DNA from: Methyloversatilis universalis FAM5
Lineage (GTDB): Bacteria > Pseudomonadota > Gammaproteobacteria > Burkholderiales > Rhodocyclaceae
DNA: 64,000 nucleotides
Assembly (NCBI RefSeq): GCF_000214035.2
Contig: NZ_AFHG01000029.1
Coordinates: 186,001-250,000 of the forward strand
Direction of reading: 5' to 3'
Within the stretch, counting starts at the first letter, position 1; each line of letters opens with the position of its first letter. The notes under the pieces are model-generated. The model searched no databases, had not been told where the DNA came from, and worked only from the letters and a program-made list of their open reading frames with translations. Shown here in pieces: positions 54,459-63,633 of this stretch. Position numbers and translations under genes: made by a program.

Positions 54459-55878
54459 ACAGGGCCGGCTGAAACTCGTGCCGCTGGCGGCGGCGCTCGC
54501 GCTGCTGGCCGGCTGCGCCAGCTTCAGCCCGGATGGCGGTTTCGGCGCAGTCGAGCAGACCGCGCGCGACCGGCTGGGCAAGGACGTGCAGCGCGTGCGC
54601 AGCGACGAAGACCGGCAGGCGGTCGCCGGCCGCGTCGCCGAACTGCTGGCGCAACCGCTGTCGGCCGATGACGCGGTGCAGATCGCGCTGCTGAACAACC
54701 GCGGCCTGCAGGCCGGCTTCCACGAACTGGGCATCCGCGAGGCCGAGGTGGTGCGCGCCGGGCGCCTGCCCAATCCGACCTTCTCGATGTTCCACGCCAG
54801 CAAGCGCGAGAACGGCGTGCGCGACTACAAGATCGAGCAGGCGCTCACCTTCAACATCTTTTCGCTGCTGACGATGCCGCAGTCGGTCGAGGTGAACCGG
54901 CGCGTCTTCGAGCAGTCGCAGCGTGCCGTATCGCTGCAGGTGCTGCGGCTGGCGGCGGACGTGCGCCGCGCCTGGGTGCAGGCGGTGGCGGCCGGACAGA
55001 CGCTGCGCTACACCGAACAGGTGATGGACGCCGCCGACGCCGGCGCCGAACTGGCGAAGCGCATGCGCGCCGCCGGCAATCACAGCGCGCTGGCCGAAGC
55101 GCGCGAGCAGGGCTTCCGGGCCGATGCCGCGCTCAACCTGGCGCGCGCGCAGCAGGCGCATGTCGCAGCCCGCGAGCGGCTGACCCGGCTGCTCGGCCTG
55201 TGGGGCGAACAGACCGCCTTCGCGCTGCCGGACCGCCTGCCCGATCTGCCGGCCGCACCGCTGGACGCGCCGGACATCGAGCGCCAGGCGATGGGTTCGC
55301 GCATCGACCTGCAGATCGCGAAGCTCGACGCCGAAGCGACCGCGCGCAACCTCGGACTCACCAAGACCACGCGCTTCATCGACGTGCTCGAGGTCGGGCC
55401 GGCGCGCGTGCTCGAAGGCCGGCGCAGCGAGTCCTACAAGAAGGGCTATGAAATCAGTTTCGAACTGCCGCTGTTTGACTGGGGCGGCTCGAAAGTGGCG
55501 CGCGCCGAGGCGATCTACATGCAGTCGGTCGAGCGTGCGGCGGAGGCGGCGGTCAATGCCCGCTCCGAAGTCCGCGAAGCCTATACCGGCTACCGCACCG
55601 CCTTCGACATCGCCCGCCACTACCGCGACGAGGTGGTGCCGCTCAGGAAGCGGGTGTCCGACGAAAACCTGCTGCGCTACAACGGCATGCTGATCGGCGT
55701 GTTCGAACTGCTGGCCGACGCGCGCGCGCAAGTGGCCGGCGTGAATGGCTATATCGAGGCACTGCGCGACTTCTGGATCGCCCAGGCCGACCTCGACATG
55801 GCGCTGGTCGGTCGCCCCGATCTCGCGCCGCCCCCCGGCGCAGCGCTTTCCACGGCAGCGGCCGACGCCGCCCACTGA
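54442..55878 (+). CDS. TolC family outer membrane efflux lipoprotein
   Basis: A 478-residue outer-membrane factor. The ATG at 54442 follows GGAGGG. The signal peptide ends in a lipobox LLAGC. Two OEP repeats are visible, each with a long coiled-coil helix (ADDAVQIALLNNRGLQAGFH, then ARAEAIYMQSVERAAEAAVN). Unlike RND/CusC systems, no CusA/CusB genes follow; multicopper oxidase and DUF411 genes do. TolC-like proteins in such copper clusters probably assist copper export, but the inner-membrane partner is not identified here. Confidence 0.88.
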   Translation: MRTRTEQGRLKLVPLAAALALLAGCASFSPDGGFGAVEQTARDRLGKDVQRVRSDEDRQAVAGRVAELLAQPLSADDAVQIALLNNRGLQAGFHELGIREAEVVRAGRLPNPTFSMFHASKRENGVRDYKIEQALTFNIFSLLTMPQSVEVNRRVFEQSQRAVSLQVLRLAADVRRAWVQAVAAGQTLRYTEQVMDAADAGAELAKRMRAAGNHSALAEAREQGFRADAALNLARAQQAHVAARERLTRLLGLWGEQTAFALPDRLPDLPAAPLDAPDIERQAMGSRIDLQIAKLDAEATARNLGLTKTTRFIDVLEVGPARVLEGRRSESYKKGYEISFELPLFDWGGSKVARAEAIYMQSVERAAEAAVNARSEVREAYTGYRTAFDIARHYRDEVVPLRKRVSDENLLRYNGMLIGVFELLADARAQVAGVNGYIEALRDFWIAQADLDMALVGRPDLAPPPGAALSTAAADAAH

Positions 55879-55911
55879 GTGCATCCGGATGCGACCCGTG
55901 TGCGTGTTTCT

Positions 55912-56001
55912 GTGGGAGCGGCGCCCTCGCCGCGATGCATTGCCCGGACCGAGCGCCGTCCGCCGCTCAGTCACGTATCGCGGCGAGGTTGCCGCTCCTA
56001 C
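55912..56001. repeat. REP-like inverted doublet 1
   Basis: Two inverted copies of a roughly 25-base element (head GTGGGAGCG, internal hairpin GCGGCG/CGCCGC, tail GAT) at 55912-55936 and 55977-56001, separated by 40 bases. The right copy is slightly diverged. The same element recurs at 58022 and 61323-61411. It occupies the gap between the TolC-type and multicopper oxidase genes. Confidence 0.85.
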
Positions 56002-56041
56002 GGCCGCACGGTCGTACTCCGGACAGGATTGAGGACATGAC

Positions 56042-57460
56042 ATGACTTCCCGCAGAGATTTCTTCCGCAGTGCCGGCATCGCCGGTGCGGCCGTCGCGGC
56101 CACCACGGTGAGCCGGGTCGCGCTGGCCGCGATTCCCGAGCCGGTGATCGAAACCACGGCCGATACGCGCGGCCCGCTCACGCCGCCGACCGGGCGGCCC
56201 TACAACCCGGTGGTGACGCTGAATGGCTGGACGCTGCCCTGGCGCATGAAGGACGGCGTCAAGGAGTTCCATCTGGTGGCCGAGCCGGTGGTGCGCGAAA
56301 TGGCGCCCGGCTTCAAGGCCCACCTGTGGGGCTACAACGGCCAGTCGCCGGGGCCCACCATCGAGGTGGTCGAGGGCGACCGCGTGCGCATCTACGTGAC
56401 CAACCGGCTGCCCGAGCGCACCAGCGTGCACTGGCACGGCCAGCGTCTGCCCAACGGCATGGACGGCGTGAGCGGGCTGACCCAGCCGGCGATCCCGCCC
56501 GGCAAGACCTTCGTCTATGAATTCGTCGCGCGCCGACCCGGCACCTTCATGTATCACCCGCACGCCGACGAAATGACGCAGATGGCGATGGGCATGATGG
56601 GTTTCTGGGTCACTCACCCCAAGGGCCGTCACCCGCTGATCGCGACCGTGGACCGCGACTACGTGTTCCTGCTCAACGCCTACGACATCGATCCCGGCAG
56701 CTACACGCCGAAAACCATGACCATGCTGGATTTCAACCTGTGGTCGTGGAACAGCCGCATCTTCCCCGGCATCGCGCCGCTGGTGGCGCGGAAGAACGAC
56801 CGCGTGCGCATCCGCATCGGCAACCTGACGATGACCAATCACCCGATGCACATCCACGGCCACGAATTCGAGGTCACCGGTACCGACGGCGGCCCGGTGC
56901 CGAAGTCGGCGCGCTGGCCGGAGGTGACCACCGACATCGCGGTCGGCCAGATGCGGCAGATCGAATTCATCGCTGACGAGGAGGGTGACTGGGCTTTCCA
57001 CTGCCACAAGAGCCACCACACGATGAACGCGATGGGCCATGACGTGCCCAATCTGATCGGCGTCGATCACAGCGGGCTGGCCGAGCGCATATCGAAGCTC
57101 GTGCCGGGCTATATGGCGATGGGCGAACGCGGCATGGGCGACATGGCCGACATGAAAATGCCTTTGCCCGAGAACACCGCGCCGATGATGACTGGCGACG
57201 GCCCCTTCGGCTCGGTCGAGATGGGCGGCATGTTTTCGGTGTTCAAGGTGCGGCGCGACCAGAAACCGGGCGACTACTCCGACCCGGGCTGGTTCCGCCA
57301 CCCGCCGGGCACCGTCGCGCACGAAGTGGGCGCGGCTCCGCCGGCCGCGCCGCCGCCGGCCGGCCACGACCACGGCGCCTCCAGCATGCCGCTCGTGCAG
57401 CCGCAGGACATCGAAGTGCAGGTGCGCAAGCCGGCCGCCGGCGCGCACGACCACCATTGA
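56042..57460 (+). CDS. Periplasmic multicopper oxidase (CopA/CueO-like)
   Basis: A 472-residue enzyme exported by the twin-arginine pathway (SRRDFFRSAGIAGAAVAA). All four copper-ligand motifs are present: HWHG near residue 130, HPH near 175, HPMHIHGH near 268 and HCHKSHH near 320. Such oxidases convert Cu(I) to less toxic Cu(II) in the periplasm. The final 120 residues are Met/Pro/His-rich (MGERGMGDMADMKM, GHDHGASSMP). It precedes the DUF411 gene by 11 bases. Alternative roles as a laccase or manganese oxidase are possible. Confidence 0.92.
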   Translation: MTSRRDFFRSAGIAGAAVAATTVSRVALAAIPEPVIETTADTRGPLTPPTGRPYNPVVTLNGWTLPWRMKDGVKEFHLVAEPVVREMAPGFKAHLWGYNGQSPGPTIEVVEGDRVRIYVTNRLPERTSVHWHGQRLPNGMDGVSGLTQPAIPPGKTFVYEFVARRPGTFMYHPHADEMTQMAMGMMGFWVTHPKGRHPLIATVDRDYVFLLNAYDIDPGSYTPKTMTMLDFNLWSWNSRIFPGIAPLVARKNDRVRIRIGNLTMTNHPMHIHGHEFEVTGTDGGPVPKSARWPEVTTDIAVGQMRQIEFIADEEGDWAFHCHKSHHTMNAMGHDVPNLIGVDHSGLAERISKLVPGYMAMGERGMGDMADMKMPLPENTAPMMTGDGPFGSVEMGGMFSVFKVRRDQKPGDYSDPGWFRHPPGTVAHEVGAAPPAAPPPAGHDHGASSMPLVQPQDIEVQVRKPAAGAHDHH

Positions 57461-57471
57461 AAGGACCGGAC

Positions 57472-57936
57472 ATGAACACGACACGTCGCGCGCTGATCGG
57501 CGCGCTTGCCACCGCGGTACTGCTGCCGCGCGCCGCCATGCTGATGGCAGCCCCGAAGCCGCTGGTCGAGGTGTGGAAAAGCCCGACCTGCGGCTGCTGC
57601 AAGGACTGGGTGGCCCATCTCGAAGCGAACGGCTTCGCGGTCAAGGTGTATGAGACCGGCAACAACGAGGCGCGCGCACGGCTGGGCATGCCGGCGAAGT
57701 TCGGCTCCTGCCACACGGCGCGGGTCGACGGCTATCTGCTCGAAGGCCATGTGCCGGCGAGCGAGGTGCATAAGCTGCTGAAGGAGAAGCCGAAGGCGCT
57801 CGGCCTGGCAGTGCCGGCGATGCCGGTCGGTTCGCCCGGCATGGACGGCCCGGAGTACAAGGGCCGCAAGGACCCGTACGACGTGCTGCTGGTGCAGGCG
57901 GACGGCAACGCCAGCGTGTATCGCAGCTATCGCTGA
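57472..57936 (+). CDS. DUF411 metal-binding protein
   Basis: A 154-residue exported protein. After a signal-like N-terminus (RALIGALATAVLLPRAAMLM) comes VEVWKSPTCGCCKDWVAHLE, the thioredoxin-like CGCC motif of DUF411, then GSCHTARVDGYLLEGHVPAS and AVPAMPVGSPGM. DUF411 proteins accompany copper-resistance operons and are thought to bind or deliver copper. ATG 57472 follows AAAGGA. It is the last gene of the four-to-five-gene copper set. Confidence 0.9.
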   Translation: MNTTRRALIGALATAVLLPRAAMLMAAPKPLVEVWKSPTCGCCKDWVAHLEANGFAVKVYETGNNEARARLGMPAKFGSCHTARVDGYLLEGHVPASEVHKLLKEKPKALGLAVPAMPVGSPGMDGPEYKGRKDPYDVLLVQADGNASVYRSYR

Positions 57937-58021
57937 GCAGTCCGCCTGTCCTGTCCCCGCCGCCGGAATCGTGGCGGGGCCCCGCTCCAACGAGGGTGGC
58001 GCGGTCGCCGCGGGGAATGTC

Positions 58022-58045
58022 GTGGGAGCGACGCCCCGTCGCGAT
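58022..58045 (+). repeat. REP-like single element
   Basis: A lone copy: GTGGGAGCGACGCCCCGTCG then CGAT. Its hairpin is GCGACG/CGTCGC instead of GCGGCG/CGCCGC, a compensated change on both arms. The left flank (57973-58010) has further GC-rich dyads but no second copy. Confidence 0.75.
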
Positions 58046-58071
58046 CGGCCGCCTGCTCAAGAGGGATGCAT

Positions 58072-58272
58072 TTACGCCGGTGGGTAGTCCGCCTCGGCCA
58101 GTGCGCTGCGGTAGGTGTCCGCGTCGACGGTCGATTCGATGCGCACGCGGTGGGTCGGCAGGTCGATGTCGACCTTGGCGTCGGCGTCGATGCCGGCGAC
58201 CAGCGCCTTGATGCGGCCGGCGCAGTGACCGCAGGTCATGTCGGGAACGGTGAATTCGATGGTCGTGTTCAT
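58072..58272 (-). CDS. copZ: Copper chaperone (heavy-metal-associated domain)
   Basis: A 66-residue single HMA domain: MNTTIEFTVPDMTCGHCAGR with the CxxC copper site, then the ferredoxin-like beta-alpha-beta core. It would carry Cu(I) to the CopA ATPase encoded divergently. It is expressed from a CueR-type promoter at 58306-58336. Ends in YPPA with no tail. Size is typical of CopZ. Confidence 0.9.
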   Translation of the reverse strand: MNTTIEFTVPDMTCGHCAGRIKALVAGIDADAKVDIDLPTHRVRIESTVDADTYRSALAEADYPPA

Positions 58273-58305
58273 GGCGGGGCTCCGCTGTCGGGTGGGGATG
58301 GAAGG

Positions 58306-58336
58306 ATGATGGACCTTGCCACGATGGGAAGGTCAA
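58306..58336 (-). promoter_or_regulatory. CueR-type operator-promoter of copZ
   Basis: On the minus strand: -35 TTGACC, a 19-base spacer, -10 CATCAT. The spacer holds the dyad ACCTTCCC-N5-GGCAAGGT (58313-58333). The 19-base spacing and dyad are hallmarks of MerR-family activation. Confidence 0.85.
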
Positions 58337-58395
58337 GCGTCCAGTCGCTTTCATTTCGTTTCGCGATACCCGGCGTCGGCGGCTGAATTTTCCGC

Positions 58396-58426
58396 TTGAC
58401 CTTGCCATCATGGGAAGGTCGACACT
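58396..58426 (+). promoter_or_regulatory. CueR-type operator-promoter of copA
   Basis: -35 TTGACC (58396-58401), a 19-base spacer, -10 about GACACT (58421-58426). The dyad is ACCTTGCC-N5-GGGAAGGT (58399-58419), the same half-sites as at copZ. It drives copA-cueR. Confidence 0.85.
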
Positions 58427-58456
58427 GGGTGCGTTCTCCCGATACAGGATTGTCCG

Positions 58457-60877
58457 ATGAACACCTCCGATCTGCCCGCCGCTGCGGGTCCGCTCACCCG
58501 CTGGGACTTCGGCGTCGAAGGCATGACCTGCGCCTCCTGCTCGACCCGCGTCGAGAAGGCGCTCGCCCGCCTGCCCGGCGTGGCGTCGGCCAGCGTGAAT
58601 CTGGCGACCGAGCGCGCCGCGGTCGAGGCCGACGCCACGGTCGACGCGGCCGCGCTGCAGGCGGCAGTCGAGAAGGCCGGCTATGCGATGAAGCCGCAGG
58701 CGCTGCGCCTGAACATCGAAGGCATGACCTGCGCGTCCTGCGTGGCGCGCGTCGAGAAGGCGCTGAACAGGGTGCCGGGCGTGCTGTCGGCCAGCGTCAA
58801 TCTGGCCACCGAAAGCGCCGACATCGTCAGCGCGGCCGACAATCTGGTCGCGCTGCAGGCGGCGGTCGAGCGTGCTGGCTACCGCGCCACGCTGCCAGCG
58901 GTCACGCCCGAGGTCGCGCCGCGCGGCGCGCTGCCCGAATGGTGGCCAGTGGCGCTGGCCATCGCGCTGTCGCTGCCGCTGGCCCTGCCCATGGTGGGCA
59001 TGCTGTGGGGCGCGCACTGGATGCTGCCCGGTGGACTGCAGTTCCTGCTCGCGACACCGGTGCAGTTCTGGCTCGGCGCCCGCTTCTACGTCGCCGGCTG
59101 GAAGGCGCTGCGCGCCGGCAGCGGGAACATGGACCTGCTGGTCGCACTCGGCACCTCCGCCGCCTGGGGCCTCAGCGTATGGCTGTGGCTCACCGCTGCG
59201 CCGGGCACGATGCCGCACCTGTATTTCGAGGCCTCGGCGGTGGTGATCACGCTGGTGCTGCTCGGCAAGTGGCTGGAAACCCGCGCCAAGCGGCAGACCA
59301 CCGACGCCATCCGCGCGCTCAATGCGCTGCGTCCGGACACCGCGCGGGTGCGCCGCGACGGCATCGAGATCGAACTGCCGCTGGCGCAGATCGTGGTGGG
59401 TGACGAGGTGGTCATCCGTCCGGGCGAGCGGGTGCCGGTGGATGGCGACATCGTGGACGGCGCCAGCCAGGTGGACGAATCGCTGATCACCGGCGAAAGC
59501 CTGCCGGTTGCCCGGCAGGTGGGCGACCGGGTGACTGGCGGCGCGGTCAATGGCGAGGGGCGGCTGATGGTGCGTACGCGGGCCATCGGCGCCGAAACCG
59601 TGCTGGCGCGCATCGTGCGGCTGGTCGAGAGCGCGCAGGCGAAGAAGGCACCGATACAGCGCCTGGTCGACCGGGTGAGCGCGGTGTTCGTGCCGGTGGT
59701 GATCGGCCTTGCGCTGCTCACCTTCGGCGGCTGGATGATCGCGGGGGCGAGCGCCGAAACGGCGCTGCTGAACGCGGTCGCAGTGCTGGTGATCGCCTGC
59801 CCGTGCGCGCTCGGGCTGGCGACGCCGACCGCCATCATGGTGGGCACCGGCGCGGCGGCGCGCCACGGCATCCTGATCAAGGACGCCGAAGCGCTGGAAA
59901 TCGCGCACCGGGTGTCGGTGGTCGCGTTTGACAAGACCGGCACGCTGACCGAAGGGCGGCCGGAACTGGTGGCGGCCGAGCCGGCCGACGGTGCGCGCAG
60001 CCAACTGCTGGCGCGGGCCGCCGCGCTGCAGGCCGGCAGCGAACACCCGCTGGCGCGTGCGGTGACCGCAGCGGCGGTGCGCGAAGGCGTGACCGTACCG
60101 CCGGCGGACGCGCTGACCGCGGTCGCCGGCCGTGGCATCGCGGCCACCGTGGAGGGCCGCGCGCTGAAGCTGGGCAGTTCGCGCTTCATGGACGAGCTGG
60201 GCGTCGATCTGTCGCCGCTCGCCGACCGCGCAGCACAGCTTCAGGCGGACGGGCGCACCGTGTCCTGGCTGGCCGACCTGGGCGACCTCGGCGACTCACC
60301 GCGCCTGCTCGGCCTGCTGGCCTTCGGCGACACGCTGAAGCCCTCCGCGGCGGACGCGGTGCGCAGGCTTCAGGCCGCCGGCGTGCGCACCGTGCTGGTC
60401 AGCGGCGACAACCGCGGCGCTGCAGCGGCGGTGGCGGCGCAGCTCGCCATCGACGACGTGCGCGCCGAGGTGCTGCCGGAACACAAGGCCGAGGTGGTCG
60501 CCGAACTGAAGCAGGGCGGGGCGGTGGTGGCCATGGTGGGCGACGGCATCAACGACGCGCCGGCGCTGGCCGCGGCCGACGTCGGCATCGCGATGTCCAC
60601 CGGCACCGACGTCGCCATGCACGCCGCCGGCATCACGCTGATGCAGGGTGACCCGGCACGCGTGGCCGACGCGCTTGACATTTCGCGGCGGACCTGGGCA
60701 AAGATCCGGCAGAACCTGTTCTGGGCCTTCGCCTACAACGTGGTCGGCATACCGCTGGCCGCTGCCGGCATGCTGAATCCGGTGATCGCCGGCGCGGCGA
60801 TGGCCTTCTCCAGCTTCAGCGTGGTCAGCAACGCGCTGCTGCTGCGGCGCTGGAAACCCGAGGGAGGTGCGCGATGA
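58457..60877 (+). CDS. copA: Cu(I)-translocating P1B-type ATPase
   Basis: An 806-residue copper exporter of the inner membrane. Two N-terminal HMA domains carry MTCASC at about residues 23 and 95. The membrane CPC motif is in [15 protein letters not shown] (about 444), the phosphorylated Asp in DKTGTLTEG (about 492), the actuator loop is ITGESLPV, the ATP-binding HP is in GSEHPLARA, and [10 protein letters not shown] closes the P domain. It runs from a CueR-type promoter and overlaps cueR by four bases, so the regulator is made with its target. Confidence 0.97.
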   Translation: MNTSDLPAAAGPLTRWDFGVEGMTCASCSTRVEKALARLPGVASASVNLATERAAVEADATVDAAALQAAVEKAGYAMKPQALRLNIEGMTCASCVARVEKALNRVPGVLSASVNLATESADIVSAADNLVALQAAVERAGYRATLPAVTPEVAPRGALPEWWPVALAIALSLPLALPMVGMLWGAHWMLPGGLQFLLATPVQFWLGARFYVAGWKALRAGSGNMDLLVALGTSAAWGLSVWLWLTAAPGTMPHLYFEASAVVITLVLLGKWLETRAKRQTTDAIRALNALRPDTARVRRDGIEIELPLAQIVVGDEVVIRPGERVPVDGDIVDGASQVDESLITGESLPVARQVGDRVTGGAVNGEGRLMVRTRAIGAETVLARIVRLVESAQAKKAPIQRLVDRVSAVFVPVVIGLALLTFGGWMIAGASAETALLNAVAVLVIACPCALGLATPTAIMVGTGAAARHGILIKDAEALEIAHRVSVVAFDKTGTLTEGRPELVAAEPADGARSQLLARAAALQAGSEHPLARAVTAAAVREGVTVPPADALTAVAGRGIAATVEGRALKLGSSRFMDELGVDLSPLADRAAQLQADGRTVSWLADLGDLGDSPRLLGLLAFGDTLKPSAADAVRRLQAAGVRTVLVSGDNRGAAAAVAAQLAIDDVRAEVLPEHKAEVVAELKQGGAVVAMVGDGINDAPALAAADVGIAMSTGTDVAMHAAGITLMQGDPARVADALDISRRTWAKIRQNLFWAFAYNVVGIPLAAAGMLNPVIAGAAMAFSSFSVVSNALLLRRWKPEGGAR

Positions 60878-61281
60878 ACATCGGTGAGGCGGCGGCACGC
60901 TCCGGCGTGTCGGCCAAGATGGTGCGGCATTACGAGTCGCTGGGCCTGCTGCCGGCGGTGGCGCGCACCGACGCCGGCTACCGGCAGTACGGCGAGCGCG
61001 AGGTGCATACGCTGCGCTTCATCCGTCGTGCGCGCGACCTCGGTTTCTCGATGGCGGAGATCGCCGGTCTGCTCGCGCTGTGGCAGAAGCCGGACCGCGC
61101 CAGCGGCGACGTGAAGCGCATCGCCGAAGCGCACATCGCCGACCTCGACCGGCGCATCGACGAAATGACGGCGATGAAGCGCACGCTGGAAACCCTGGTG
61201 CACTGTTGCCACGGCGACCACCGGCCTGATTGTCCGATACTGGACGGACTGGCCGAGGCGGGCGGTCCGCCGCAGGCCTGA
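60874..61281 (+). CDS. cueR: Copper-responsive MerR-family activator CueR
   Basis: A 135-residue regulator. The N-terminal winged helix is [20 protein letters not shown], and a dimerisation helix follows. The Cu(I) site is complete: C112 and C120 in [10 protein letters not shown] fall at the positions used in E. coli CueR, with an additional C111. It overlaps the copA stop (ATGA) and so is autoregulated through the copA promoter. Targets visible here are the copA and copZ operators. Confidence 0.95.
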   Translation: MNIGEAAARSGVSAKMVRHYESLGLLPAVARTDAGYRQYGEREVHTLRFIRRARDLGFSMAEIAGLLALWQKPDRASGDVKRIAEAHIADLDRRIDEMTAMKRTLETLVHCCHGDHRPDCPILDGLAEAGGPPQA

Positions 61282-61322
61282 CAGCCAGCATCGCTGCGAT
61301 GGCGAAGGCCTTTTCAGATTCC

Positions 61323-61411
61323 GTGGGAGCGGCGCCTCGCCGCGATTGCAGCCTTGAAACGGCAACGGCGTCTGATTGAAAGCCCCATCGCGGCGAGGGC
61401 GCCGCTCCCAC
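61323..61411. repeat. REP-like inverted doublet 2
   Basis: Inverted copies at 61323-61346 and 61387-61411 separated by exactly 40 bases, as in doublet 1. The right arm is the perfect complement of the left arm of doublet 1. It lies between cueR and the convergent chemoreceptor, filling most of the 213-base gap. Confidence 0.88.
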
Positions 61412-61494
61412 GGGCCACCGCGGTGGACGGTGCGAAATCCTGCAGAAGTTGCGCCTCGCCGCCATGACTTCGGCGAGCGGGCCGCCGACCCGGC

Positions 61495-63633
61495 TCACGC
61501 CGCCTTCGCGTTGAACTGCCCCACGGTCTTTTCCAGCTGGGCGGTCGCCAGACCGGTCAGTTCGGCGCTGCGGGCCGACGCCACGGTGGCGTCTCGCATC
61601 GCGTCCACCGCCTCCGAAATCGAGCCGATGCGGTCGCCATAGGCGTGGGTGGTGCTGGCGATCTGGCCTATGGTGACGAACAGCCGCTCGACCACCTGTT
61701 CGATTTCCTGCCGGTCGGACGCGGCTTCGATCGCCAGCTTCAGGCCGTCTTCCATGTCGGCCATGCCGCTTTCGACCGTGCGCACCGCCTGTTCGGCCTG
61801 CGACTGCACGCCTTCGATCATGCGGCCGATGTCCGCGGTGGCGCCGCGTGTGCGCTCGGCCAGCTTGCGCACTTCGTCGGCCACCACCGCAAAGCCGCGG
61901 CCGGCTTCACCGGCGCGGGCCGCCTCGATGGCGGCGTTCAGCGCCAGCAGATTGGTCTGTTCCGCGATTTCCTTGATCAGCGTGGCGATGCTGCCGATGT
62001 CCAGCGTGCGCCGTTCGAGCTGGCGTATGGTGTCGGTGGAATGAAGCACCGAGCCGCGTATCCCACGACTGCGTTCGCTGATCTGCGCGAACTGCGCCTG
62101 CGCGCTGTCGCTCACCTGCTGCACCACGTCGCGCATGGCCCGGGTGCTGGCGCTGGCCTGGTCGATTTCCACCGTCTGCTGGCGTACCGCGCTCACCATG
62201 TCCTCGACCGCGCGCTGCATGTCGTCCGACACCCGGCCGGCATGTTCGCTGCGCGCCTGCAGGCCGCGGTTGGTTTCGCTGATTTCGCCCGATGTGCGCC
62301 CGATCTGTCGCAGCGTCTGGTCCAGGTTGTCGATCAGGCTGTTGGTCCATTGCGCCAGCACCGTGGTTTCGTCGATGCGCACGCTTTCACGCGGTAGCCG
62401 CTGCGTCAGGTTGCCGCCCTCGGCGGTGCTGCGCAGCACCCGGGTGGCTTCGCGCAGGCGGTCTGACACCGGCTGGCAGCCGGCGCGCTGCAGGATGGGC
62501 ATGCCGGCCGCCAGCAGCACCAGACCGAGCGCCCAGGCGAACAGCCCGGGCAGGCCGGCCAGCGCCGACAGCGCGAAGGCGCTGCCCCAGCTCGCGCTGA
62601 CCAGCAGCAGATAGAGCTTCTGCAGCCGGTAGCCCAGGCTGCGGTAGCGGTACACCTCTTCCAGATCGGCTTCGCACATCATGCCCCAGGTGTCCGGCGA
62701 GCCCGGCAGGCGGAAGGTGACACCCTTGCCGATGACCGGAATGTGGCGGTAGTCCGGATAGCCCGGGTAGGTGACGAACAGGTTCTCGCCCTTGCGTATC
62801 GTTTCGCGCACGCCCGGATGCAGCTCGCCGGTGGCCGGGTCGTTGAATACCAGTTCCAGTTCGGTATGCGCCTGCACCCGCACCGTGCCGTAATCGGTGC
62901 GCACGCCGTCCTTCAGGTTGTCGCCGTGGGTGAAGGCGTTGTCCTCGAAGCGCGAACGCGACAGCGCGGTGCCCGGGCGGATGCCGCGGTCGAATTCCGG
63001 CTTCACCATGAACAGGTAGTTGTCGCCGGACTCATGGAAGATGTGGCCGGCTTCGCGCTGTATCAGGTCGCCCAGCACGTCGTTCGGCACCCGGCCGCAC
63101 ACCGTGCCCACGGTGCGGCCATCGACCCGCACCGGCTGGATGAACATGAGGGTCATCGCGTCGTGGAAGCGCGAACTGGAGGGGCCCAGCGCCAGCGTGA
63201 CCGGGTCGCTGTACGGACCGTGCAGGAAGGGCGCCTTCAGCCCGGCGGCCAGCGCACGGCCGCACGCCGGTAGCGCGCCCTCCCGCCCGTCCGCTGACGA
63301 GGCCAGCACGCGCCCTTCGCAGTCGGTCACGAACAGTTCGCTGAAATCGGTGGCGCGCCGGCGCAGGTGCTGCAGCGGGGCACGCGGCGTGCGCGGCCAG
63401 CCGGCCGCCAGTTCGCGCGACAGGCTTTCCAGGCAGCCCCACTGCTGTTCCGCCCAGTCGTTGAGGATGCGCACGCGGGTGCGGGCGAAGGAGTCGAAAG
63501 TCTGTTCGATCGCGGCGTAGCGGTGACGGTTCACCAGCGTGGCCCAGCGCATCGCGATCTTGCCGGTTCGGCCGGCCAGCGGCAGCCAGCTGCGTTCGCC
63601 GGCGGACAGGTCCATCGAGTGGCTCTTGAGCAT
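61495..63633 (-). CDS. Methyl-accepting chemotaxis protein with inside-facing sensor
   Basis: A 712-residue chemoreceptor. The C-terminal signalling hairpin is clear ([35 protein letters not shown]). The sensor region, residues about 95-330, looks like a double-Cache fold ([60 protein letters not shown]). Unusually there is no N-terminal helix before it: the start is polar, and the only two membrane helices (about 341-362 and 364-385) form a hairpin after the sensor. That puts sensor and signalling domains both in the cytoplasm. A FliA-type promoter lies upstream. Confidence 0.88.
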   Translation of the reverse strand: MLKSHSMDLSAGERSWLPLAGRTGKIAMRWATLVNRHRYAAIEQTFDSFARTRVRILNDWAEQQWGCLESLSRELAAGWPRTPRAPLQHLRRRATDFSELFVTDCEGRVLASSADGREGALPACGRALAAGLKAPFLHGPYSDPVTLALGPSSSRFHDAMTLMFIQPVRVDGRTVGTVCGRVPNDVLGDLIQREAGHIFHESGDNYLFMVKPEFDRGIRPGTALSRSRFEDNAFTHGDNLKDGVRTDYGTVRVQAHTELELVFNDPATGELHPGVRETIRKGENLFVTYPGYPDYRHIPVIGKGVTFRLPGSPDTWGMMCEADLEEVYRYRSLGYRLQKLYLLLVSASWGSAFALSALAGLPGLFAWALGLVLLAAGMPILQRAGCQPVSDRLREATRVLRSTAEGGNLTQRLPRESVRIDETTVLAQWTNSLIDNLDQTLRQIGRTSGEISETNRGLQARSEHAGRVSDDMQRAVEDMVSAVRQQTVEIDQASASTRAMRDVVQQVSDSAQAQFAQISERSRGIRGSVLHSTDTIRQLERRTLDIGSIATLIKEIAEQTNLLALNAAIEAARAGEAGRGFAVVADEVRKLAERTRGATADIGRMIEGVQSQAEQAVRTVESGMADMEDGLKLAIEAASDRQEIEQVVERLFVTIGQIASTTHAYGDRIGSISEAVDAMRDATVASARSAELTGLATAQLEKTVGQFNAKAA

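Noticed and set aside
53767-56181. Long minus-strand open frame across the copper genes with repeated Val-Arg-Arg
   Set aside because: The repeat is the complement of the GGH-coding minisatellite; the plus-strand genes have signal peptides, ribosome sites and family motifs.
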